DNA of 64,000 bases from Bacillota bacterium. Lineage in GTDB: Bacteria > Bacillota > Sulfobacillia > Sulfobacillales > JAIMBI01. Below, in pieces: positions 57,120-64,000 of the stretch. The notes beneath the pieces were generated by a model. The model was not told where the DNA came from. It saw nothing but the letters and a program-made list of their open reading frames with translations, and searched no databases. The stretch covers positions 1-64,000 of the forward strand of contig JAKADP010000002.1 in assembly GCA_021820465.1 (NCBI GenBank). The letters run 5' to 3'. The position numbers were made by a program, and so were the translations under genes. Within the stretch, counting starts at the first letter, position 1. Every line of letters begins with the position of its first letter.

Positions 57120-59443
57120 ACGCCCACGGCCTTGAGCGGCTGGAGTGGGGGCGCCTAGTAGAGCGCCTGGCCGTCTATGCGGATACCCCCGCCGGCAAGG
57201 CCCGGGTGCTGGCGACCGTTCCCGACCCGCACGCGGATTGGCTGAGTGAGCAGCAGCGCCTGTACGCGGCGGCGGCCGTCCATGCGCCGCTCCAGCAGCT
57301 GTCCCTGGCGGGGGCGGTGGACTTGGAGCCGCTGGTCGCTCGGGCGCGGAAGGGGGGCATGCTGCCTGCCGACGCGCTGTGGTCGGTCATGGCCACGCTG
57401 GAGCGCGGCCAAGCCCTGAAGGCGGCGCTCGCCGGGGCGGACAGCGGCGAGCTCTCGGCCCACCTCGGGCACTTCGAAGTCCCGGGCGGCCTCCGGCAGC
57501 GCATCGGGGCGGCGATCGTGGAGTCGGGAGCGGTGAAGGACAGCGCGAGTCCGGCCCTGGAGCGCATCCGCCGCGACATGGCGCGCCTGGAGGCGGAGAT
57601 TCAGGAGGTGCTTGACCGCCTCTTGCGGTCCCCGGCCTGGTCGGAGTACCTGCGGGAGCCCCTCGTAGCGCTGCGCCGCGGGCGGCGGGTGGTGCCTGTG
57701 AAGCGCTCGTTTGTCCACCAGGTGGGCGGCTTGGTGCATGACCAGTCGGGCAGCGGGCAGACGGTTTTCGTCGAGCCGGCCCCGGTGGTGGAGCGGCAAA
57801 ACCGCATTGCCGAGCTGGCGGCCGCCGAGGGGGCCGAAATTCTCCGCATTCTTCGGCAGCTGACGGCGGAGGTGGCGGCGCAGGAGATGGCGCTGCTGGC
57901 CATGAACGGCGCTCTGCTGGCGGCGGATGTGCTGTTGGCCAAGCTCCGCTGGGCGAGGCAAGCGGGGGCGGCGCTGCCGCAGTTGAGCCAAGACAGGCTG
58001 ACCCTGATAGACGCCCGCCACCCGCTGCTGGAGGAGCCCGTGCCGCTCACGGTCAGCGTGGGCGGCTCGCAGCGGGTGCTGGTGGTGACCGGACCAAACA
58101 CGGGCGGCAAAACCGTAGCGCTGAAGACGGTCGGGCTGCTGGTGGCGCTGGCGCTGTCCGGATGGCCCGTGCCGGCGCACCCCGACAGCGAGGTTCCGCT
58201 GTTTCAGGATATGTTTGCCGATATTGGCGACGAACAAAGCTTGGAGCAAAATCTCTCCACGTTCTCGGGTCACGTGCGCCAGTTGGTGCCCGTGGTGGCG
58301 GGCGCTAAGCCTGGCGTGCTGGTGCTGCTGGACGAAATCGGCGCCGGCACGGATCCGGAGGAGGGCGCGGCGCTGGCTCTAGCCCTCGTCGACCACCTCT
58401 TGGACTCGGGGGCGACGGCCGTGGTGACCACGCATTACGCTCGGGTCAAGTTGCTGGCGTATCGCGATCCGCGCGTGCAGAACGCGCGGATGGACTTCGA
58501 TCGAGAGCGCCTGATGCCAACCTACCGCCTGGTCATGGGGCAGCCGGGATCGTCGCAGGCCCTGTACATAGCCCGGCGCCTCGGACTTGACCCACAGATC
58601 CTGGACCGGGCGGAGCGGCATCTGGGTGAAGAAGGCGTCCGGGTGGACCGAGCCATTGGCGAGCTGGAGCGGGTGGAGCGCGAGCTCGCGCAGGCGCGGG
58701 ACGGGGTGGTGGCGGCCGAGCGGGCTCTGGCGGAGCGAGAAGCCGCCTTGAAGGCGGCTGAGGCGCGGCTGCTCGCCGAGCGAGCGAAGGATCGGGAGCG
58801 GCTGCGCCACGAGGTGCGCCGCCGGCTGGCTGACCTGGAGGCGCGGGCCGCGGCTGCGATCGCCGCGGCCCAAGCCGAGACGCGCGCCGAGCGGGAGCAC
58901 GCGCTGGCGGCCCTGCGGGCGGAGATGAAGAGCTGGGGCCGCTTCGAACAGGAGCTCAGCGACGGGCCGACGCCCGCCCGCTCCGGGGCGCCGCTGGCGG
59001 TGGGGCAGGCGGTGAGCGCCGCCGAGCTTCCCGAGCCGGGCCGCATCCTGTCGATCGAGCGCGGCCAGGCCACCGTCGAGGCGGCGGGGCGGCGCATTGT
59101 GCTGCCGGTGGCCAGCTTGGCTCCGGCCCGCAGCCCCCACCCCGCGCCGCGCCGCCGAGAACCCTCGCCCACGTGGGACGCGACGGGCATCGGCAGCGTG
59201 GGGATGGAGTGCGATCTGCGGGGCATGACCGTGCTGGAGGCGGTGGATGAGGTGGAGATGTATCTGGATCGCGCGGCCCGGGCGGGCCTGCCATTTGCCC
59301 GCCTGATCCACGGCCGAGGCACGGGGTCGCTCCGCCGGGCGGTCCAGGAGCATTTGGTGGGCCACCCGCATGTGGCCGGCTTTCGCTTGGGGCAGGCGGG
59401 CGAAGGCGGCGACGGCGTGACGGTGGTGCAGTTCCACCAGTGA
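57116..59443 (+). CDS. mutS2: endonuclease MutS2
   Basis: VTGPNTGGKTVALKTVGLL Walker A; LVLLDEIGAGTDPEEGAALALALVDHLL; C-terminal Smr domain ECDLRGMTVLEAVDEVEMYLDRAARAGLPFARLIHGRGTGSLRRAVQEHL. Confidence 0.95.
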   Translation: MNAHGLERLEWGRLVERLAVYADTPAGKARVLATVPDPHADWLSEQQRLYAAAAVHAPLQQLSLAGAVDLEPLVARARKGGMLPADALWSVMATLERGQALKAALAGADSGELSAHLGHFEVPGGLRQRIGAAIVESGAVKDSASPALERIRRDMARLEAEIQEVLDRLLRSPAWSEYLREPLVALRRGRRVVPVKRSFVHQVGGLVHDQSGSGQTVFVEPAPVVERQNRIAELAAAEGAEILRILRQLTAEVAAQEMALLAMNGALLAADVLLAKLRWARQAGAALPQLSQDRLTLIDARHPLLEEPVPLTVSVGGSQRVLVVTGPNTGGKTVALKTVGLLVALALSGWPVPAHPDSEVPLFQDMFADIGDEQSLEQNLSTFSGHVRQLVPVVAGAKPGVLVLLDEIGAGTDPEEGAALALALVDHLLDSGATAVVTTHYARVKLLAYRDPRVQNARMDFDRERLMPTYRLVMGQPGSSQALYIARRLGLDPQILDRAERHLGEEGVRVDRAIGELERVERELAQARDGVVAAERALAEREAALKAAEARLLAERAKDRERLRHEVRRRLADLEARAAAAIAAAQAETRAEREHALAALRAEMKSWGRFEQELSDGPTPARSGAPLAVGQAVSAAELPEPGRILSIERGQATVEAAGRRIVLPVASLAPARSPHPAPRRREPSPTWDATGIGSVGMECDLRGMTVLEAVDEVEMYLDRAARAGLPFARLIHGRGTGSLRRAVQEHLVGHPHVAGFRLGQAGEGGDGVTVVQFHQ

Positions 59444-59498
59444 GGCGGCCCCGACGGCGAGTCGAGCAGGCGGTCAGCCGAGGCGAAGGAGCGATGGC

Positions 59499-59963
59499 AT
59501 GGGATTGGGAGCGGGGTTTGATGCCCAAGGGCGCGTCGGGCCCACATTTGTGGGCACCGTGTATCCGTTTCAGCTGGATCATATGGGGCACATCAACATC
59601 CAATTCTATGTGGGGTTGTTTGACCAAGCCTCGTGGGGCTTCTTTGCATGGATGGGGCTCACCGCTGATCGGATTAGGGCCGAAAACGTCGGCATGGCGG
59701 CGTTGGTGCAGGAGAATCGGTTTCTGGCGGAGCTGCAGCCGGGGGTGAGTTTAGAAGCCTGGACGCGTGTGCTGGCCACTTCGAATAAGACGGTGAGGTA
59801 CCAGCACGACCTCCACCGGCGGGGCGGCGGCGACCCTCTGGTGGGGACGAGCGTCCTCACCGCAGCTTGCCTCGACCTCACCCGCCGCCGCGCCCGGCCG
59901 CTGCCGGACGACATTCGCCGGCGCCTGGACGACGCGGTCCACCGGGGCGGCGGCGGCCAGTGA
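59499..59963 (+). CDS. acyl-CoA thioesterase (4HBT hotdog fold)
   Basis: TVYPFQLDHMGHINIQFYVGLFDQASWGFF...VSLEAWTRVLATSNKTVRYQHDLHR. Confidence 0.82.
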   Translation: MGLGAGFDAQGRVGPTFVGTVYPFQLDHMGHINIQFYVGLFDQASWGFFAWMGLTADRIRAENVGMAALVQENRFLAELQPGVSLEAWTRVLATSNKTVRYQHDLHRRGGGDPLVGTSVLTAACLDLTRRRARPLPDDIRRRLDDAVHRGGGGQ

Positions 59964-60123
59964 TTCCGCGCAAAGGGAGCCGCAGCAAGATGCGTTGGGG
60001 GGCACCTATGCTATGATCGCGCCAATTGCAAACTGTGCGGTTGATCCAGCGGCGCGCCGGGCCACGGCGCGTGTCGGCGGCGGCCCCCGCAGCGCATCGG
60101 CCGGGAAGGAGTTGGACCCACGC

Positions 60124-61341
60124 GTGAACGAGGTGCCGCCGTCTGTGCAGCGAGAGGCCGAGCGTCAGCTGGAGTGGCTAGTCGCCGGAGCCCTCGAGGT
60201 GCTGCAGCGCGACGAGCTGTTGGCCCGCTTGGCAGAGTCCCTCTGCACCAACCGCCCGCTGACCATTAAATTAGGATTGGACCCGACGGCGCCCGACATC
60301 CATCTGGGCCATGTCTTGGTGCTGGACAAGTTGCGCCAATTCCAGGACCTGGGGCACCGGGTTGTGCTGATTATTGGGGACTTTACCGCCCGCATCGGGG
60401 ACCCGAGCGGGCGTAGCCAGACGCGCCCCGCGCTCTCCGGTGAGGCCATTGCCGCGTTTGGACAGACGTATCTGGAGCAGGCCACGAAGATTCTGGATCC
60501 TGCTCGGCTGGAGTTGCGCCACAACCATGAGTGGCTGGCGCCCTTAGGGCTGGCCGATCTCATGGCGCTGATGTCGCGCATCACGCTGGCCCGCATGCTG
60601 GAGCGCGAGGATTTCCACACGCGCATGGCGGCCCACCAGCCGCTGCACCTGCACGAGTTGCTGTATCCCGTGATGCAGGCTTACGACTCGGTGGCCATTG
60701 AGGCGGATGTGGAGCTGGGCGGGCTGGATCAGAAGTTCAATTTCATGACGGCACGCCAGATCCAGGAGGCATCGGGCCAGGCTCCCGAGGTGGCCCTCCT
60801 GATGCCCATGCTGGTGGGGCTGGATGGCACCAAAAAAATGAGCAAGAGCCTGGGCAACTATGTGGGCATTACGGACGCCCCCGCCGACATGTATGGCAAA
60901 ACCATGTCGGTGCCCGACGCGCTGGTGGCGTCGTGGGGTGAGCGCGTGCTGGGCTGGCAGCCGGGCGACGCGGAGCGCCGCTTGGCTGGTGGTGAGCACC
61001 CGCGCGACCTCAAGGCCTCGCTCGCCGAAGGGGTGGTGGCGCGCTTCCATGGCGCCCAGGCCGCCGAAGAGGCGGCACAGGCCTTTCGGCAGACGTTTCG
61101 GGACGGGGAGGTGCCGGCCGACGCGCCGCAGATACCGCTGCCGGACGGCGCCGGCGCCGTAGCGGCGCTCGATATGGTGGCGGCGCTGCCAGGCGTGGGC
61201 TCGCGGGGGGAGGCCCGTCGCCTCCTGCAGCAAGGTGGGGTGACCGTGGATGGCCAGCGTGTCGACCTGGGAGACGTGGTGGCGGTGGCTCCCGGCAGTT
61301 GGGTGCGCATCGGGCGGCGGCGCTTTTTTCGGTATCAGTAA
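60124..61341 (+). CDS. tyrS: tyrosyl-tRNA synthetase
   Basis: LKLGLDPTAPDIHLGHVLVLDKLRQFQDLGH...MTARQIQEASGQ...GTKKMSKSLGNYVGI (KMSKS); GTG start. Confidence 0.95.
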   Translation: MNEVPPSVQREAERQLEWLVAGALEVLQRDELLARLAESLCTNRPLTIKLGLDPTAPDIHLGHVLVLDKLRQFQDLGHRVVLIIGDFTARIGDPSGRSQTRPALSGEAIAAFGQTYLEQATKILDPARLELRHNHEWLAPLGLADLMALMSRITLARMLEREDFHTRMAAHQPLHLHELLYPVMQAYDSVAIEADVELGGLDQKFNFMTARQIQEASGQAPEVALLMPMLVGLDGTKKMSKSLGNYVGITDAPADMYGKTMSVPDALVASWGERVLGWQPGDAERRLAGGEHPRDLKASLAEGVVARFHGAQAAEEAAQAFRQTFRDGEVPADAPQIPLPDGAGAVAALDMVAALPGVGSRGEARRLLQQGGVTVDGQRVDLGDVVAVAPGSWVRIGRRRFFRYQ

Positions 61342-61359
61342 AGGCGAGGTGACGGCAGG

Positions 61360-62094
61360 GTGGCGGCACGCGAAGAAGAAATGCTTGGATGGAAGCGATT
61401 GGAGCAAGGCCAGCTGGAGCGGGCGGAAGGGCACTTTCGGCGCTGTCTGGAAATGGACCCGGATCGCGTAGAAGCGTTAAATGGCTTGGGCCAGGTGTAT
61501 ATGGCGTGGGATGAGCTGGACGAGGCGGCCGAACTGTTCCAGATGGCGCTGGCCATCGCGGAGCCGCGGCTTCCGCGCGGCAAGCGCCGCACGGGGTGGC
61601 ATGACCCCCATGTGCGGCCCTACCTCAGGAGCCTGCACCTCTTGGCCATGACGCGCATCCGACGGGGGGCGTACGAATCCGCCGCTGAGCCCCTGGAGAC
61701 GATGCTGGCCTGGGATGCTACGGGAGTGGACGGGGAGGCGTACCTGCTGCTGGGCCAGTGCCGCCAGCGCTTGGGTCAGGTGGAAGTGGCGGATGCGTGC
61801 TATGAGAAGGCGCGCCTGAAGCACCCTCATGCCTGGTATCTCTACGGATTGACGCGGCTCTTGCTGGGGCACCGCCCGGAGGCGGCCCACTGCTTTAAGG
61901 CGGCCGTCGATGTCGTGCCGGAGGTGGCGCCGCTTCTGGCGTTTTATCCGCGCGTGGTCGGCATCGGCGGCGAGGGCGTTCCCCGCCACCGCCAGGCCGT
62001 GCAGTTTGTGAATGCCACCGTCGACCTGTTTACCCGCGACAGCCGAGCGCTGCTGCGCTCGCTTCTCACGGGCGAAGTGGCCAGCGCCCAGTGA
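61360..62094 (+). CDS. TPR repeat protein
   Basis: LGWKRLEQGQLERAEGHFRRCLEMDPDRVEALNGLGQVYMAWDELDEAAELFQMAL tetratricopeptide pattern. Confidence 0.85.
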   Translation: MAAREEEMLGWKRLEQGQLERAEGHFRRCLEMDPDRVEALNGLGQVYMAWDELDEAAELFQMALAIAEPRLPRGKRRTGWHDPHVRPYLRSLHLLAMTRIRRGAYESAAEPLETMLAWDATGVDGEAYLLLGQCRQRLGQVEVADACYEKARLKHPHAWYLYGLTRLLLGHRPEAAHCFKAAVDVVPEVAPLLAFYPRVVGIGGEGVPRHRQAVQFVNATVDLFTRDSRALLRSLLTGEVASAQ

Positions 62095-63851
62095 CCGGCC
62101 GCGAGGCGGACCCCATGACGCCCCCAGGCGACAGCCCGGCGCGCGTGCTGCGCGTGGGGCTGGCGCAGATTAACACCCTGGTCGGCGATCCCGCCGGCAA
62201 TGGGCGGCGGGTGGCGGCGGCTGTGGATGAGGCCGCGTCGCAGGGCGTGGGCGTGCTGGTATTTCCGGAGCTGACGCTCTCAGGCTATCCCCCAGAGGAT
62301 TTGCTCTTGCGCGCGGACTTTTTGGCCGCATGTGAGCAGGAGCTGGCCCGGGTGGCCGTGGCGAGTCGGGCGGTGCCGCTGGTGTTAGTGGGATTGCCGC
62401 GCGTCGGCCCCGGGGGATTGGAAAACAGTGCAGCGGCGCTGGCCGGCGGCAGGGTGGTGGCTTGCTATGCCAAGCAGCACCTGCCCAACTATGGCGTGTT
62501 TGACGAGGTCCGCTACTTTACCGCAGGCCAGGCTCCCTTGGTCCTGGCGCTCGCGGGCTGGCGCATTGGGGTCACCATCTGCGAGGATCTGTGGGTGTCG
62601 GACGGCCCGTGGCTCGAGGAGGCGCGCGCCGGCGCTGAGCTGTTGGTCAACCTGTCCGCTTCCCCCTACCAGCGGGGCCGACCCCGGCTGCGGGACCAAA
62701 TGTTGGGGGTCCGCGCCCTGGACGGCGAGGCGTACGTGGCCTCGTGCAATTTGGTGGGGGGCCAGGATGAGCTGGTCTTTGATGGGACATCGGGGATTTA
62801 CGACCCCGATGGCACCGCCCGGGCCCGGGCGGCCAGCTTCCAGGAGGTGTTGGTGGTCGCGGATCTTGACCCCACCCGGGTCGGGCATCGCCGCCGGCTG
62901 GATCGCCGCTGGCGCACCGGGGAGGCGGTCCCGGTGGTGGAAGTCCGCGGCGCCCCGGAGCCGCGGCCGGCGGCGCCCGCCGAGCCGAATGTGGTGCCCT
63001 GGCTGGACTCGGTGTCCGAGCTGCGCCAGGCTCTCGTTCTGGGCCTGCGCGACTATGTGGCCAAGAATGGGTTTCCTGGCGTGGTGCTGGGGCTGTCGGG
63101 CGGCATCGACTCGTCCGTGGCGGCGGTGCTGGCGGCGGATGCACTGGGCGCCGCCCGCGTCCACGGGGTGTTTCTCCCCTCGGCCATCACGTCGGCCGAA
63201 AGCCGGGAGGATGCCCAGCAGCTGGCGTCCGCACTGGGCATCGACTACCGGGAAATTGCCATTGCGGCGTCGTTTGAGGCGGTGCGGGCGGCGTTGGCCC
63301 CGTCGTTCGGCGACCGGCCGTGGGACGTGGCTGAGGAAAACTTGCAGGCTCGGCTGCGCGGCTTGCTGTGGATGGGCTTGTCCAACAAGTTTGGGTGGCT
63401 GGTGCTGGTGACCGGCAACAAGAGCGAAATGGCCACGGGCTATGCGACTCTATACGGGGATATGGCCGGGGGGCTGGCGGTTCTCAAGGATGTCTATAAG
63501 GAAGACGTGTATGCGCTGGCCCGCCACATGAACGCCGAGCAGATGGTGGTGCCGGCGCGGGTGCTGGAAAAGCCGCCGTCCGCCGAGCTGTCCCCCAATC
63601 AGCAGGATCAGGACAGCCTGCCTCCCTACCCGGTCCTCGACCCCATCCTGCGCGCTTACGTCGAAGAGGACTTATCCCCGGAGGCGCTGGCGGCGCGCGG
63701 GATGGATCCCGCCGCGGTCGACTTGGCGGTGCGCCTGGTGAACCGGTCCGAGTACAAGCGCCGCCAGGCGCCGATCGGGATTCGGGTGAGCGGGCGGGCC
63801 TTTGGCCGCGACCGCCGCATGCCTGTGACCGGGCACTTTCCCCGCCGCTGA
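62091..63851 (+). CDS. nadE: glutamine-dependent NAD+ synthetase
   Basis: N-terminal nitrilase domain (VLVFPELTLSGYPPEDLLLR; ICEDLWV) and C-terminal synthetase (VLGLSGGIDSSVAAVLAADALG; TGNKSEMATGYATLYGDMAGGLAVLKDV; PSAELSPNQQDQDSLP). Confidence 0.96.
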   Translation: MTGREADPMTPPGDSPARVLRVGLAQINTLVGDPAGNGRRVAAAVDEAASQGVGVLVFPELTLSGYPPEDLLLRADFLAACEQELARVAVASRAVPLVLVGLPRVGPGGLENSAAALAGGRVVACYAKQHLPNYGVFDEVRYFTAGQAPLVLALAGWRIGVTICEDLWVSDGPWLEEARAGAELLVNLSASPYQRGRPRLRDQMLGVRALDGEAYVASCNLVGGQDELVFDGTSGIYDPDGTARARAASFQEVLVVADLDPTRVGHRRRLDRRWRTGEAVPVVEVRGAPEPRPAAPAEPNVVPWLDSVSELRQALVLGLRDYVAKNGFPGVVLGLSGGIDSSVAAVLAADALGAARVHGVFLPSAITSAESREDAQQLASALGIDYREIAIAASFEAVRAALAPSFGDRPWDVAEENLQARLRGLLWMGLSNKFGWLVLVTGNKSEMATGYATLYGDMAGGLAVLKDVYKEDVYALARHMNAEQMVVPARVLEKPPSAELSPNQQDQDSLPPYPVLDPILRAYVEEDLSPEALAARGMDPAAVDLAVRLVNRSEYKRRQAPIGIRVSGRAFGRDRRMPVTGHFPRR

Positions 63852-63941
63852 CCCTCCAGCGCGGGTCGTCCGATACAATAGGGCAGAAGTCATGCGCGGA
63901 GGGCCCAGGAGCGCGGTGCCGCGCAGGGAAGGGAGGTACCC

Positions 63942-64000
63942 ATGTCCGGTCATTCCAAGTGGGCCAACATCAAGCGCAAGAAAGCGAAAGTGGACGAAGC
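63942..64000 (+). CDS. YebC/PmpR family regulator, 5' end only (runs off window)
   Basis: MSGHSKWANIKRKKAKVDEA. Confidence 0.92.
   Translation, partial: MSGHSKWANIKRKKAKVDE

Noticed and set aside
59964-60123. Possible T-box upstream of tyrS
   Set aside because: No GGTGG-ACCGCG core and no terminator found in the leader.

Overview
High-GC chromosomal segment of Bacillota (Firmicutes) type. The assignment rests on two SAM-I riboswitches, two T-box leaders, an infC-rpmI-rplT operon with an L20-type leader, and hemA-hemX-hemC-hemD-hemB gene order. Most of the window is housekeeping: tatC; icd-mdh-sucC-sucD; the heme cluster; selA; etfB-etfA; metY / metX-hom; fabI; a hydroxyacyl-CoA dehydrogenase; thrS; infC-rpmI-rplT; an rRNA methyltransferase; pheS-pheT; zapA; mutS2; tyrS; nadE; and the start of a YebC-family gene at the window edge. 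Six tRNA genes lie in two clusters. I see no CRISPR array, rRNA, prophage or intact transposon. No wholly new multi-gene system is evident. The observations most worth follow-up are: (1) a MNT-HEPN pair whose HEPN toxin carries both an in-frame stop and a 1-nt frameshift while the MNT partner is intact; (2) two near-identical 22-bp palindromic sites, one upstream of a marR gene and one upstream of the adjacent CLC channel gene; (3) HemD fused to a degenerate SUMT/CobA-like N-terminal domain; (4) MetY fused to a C-terminal CoA-binding domain; (5) an ECF-like sigma factor with a CxxC segment and a long soluble C-terminal extension; (6) two SAM-I riboswitches with apparently different expression platforms; (7) infC apparently starting at AUA; and (8) recurrent long perfect hairpins without U-tracts at gene ends. 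Many long overlapping ORFs in the supplied track look like GC-driven shadow ORFs and were not annotated.
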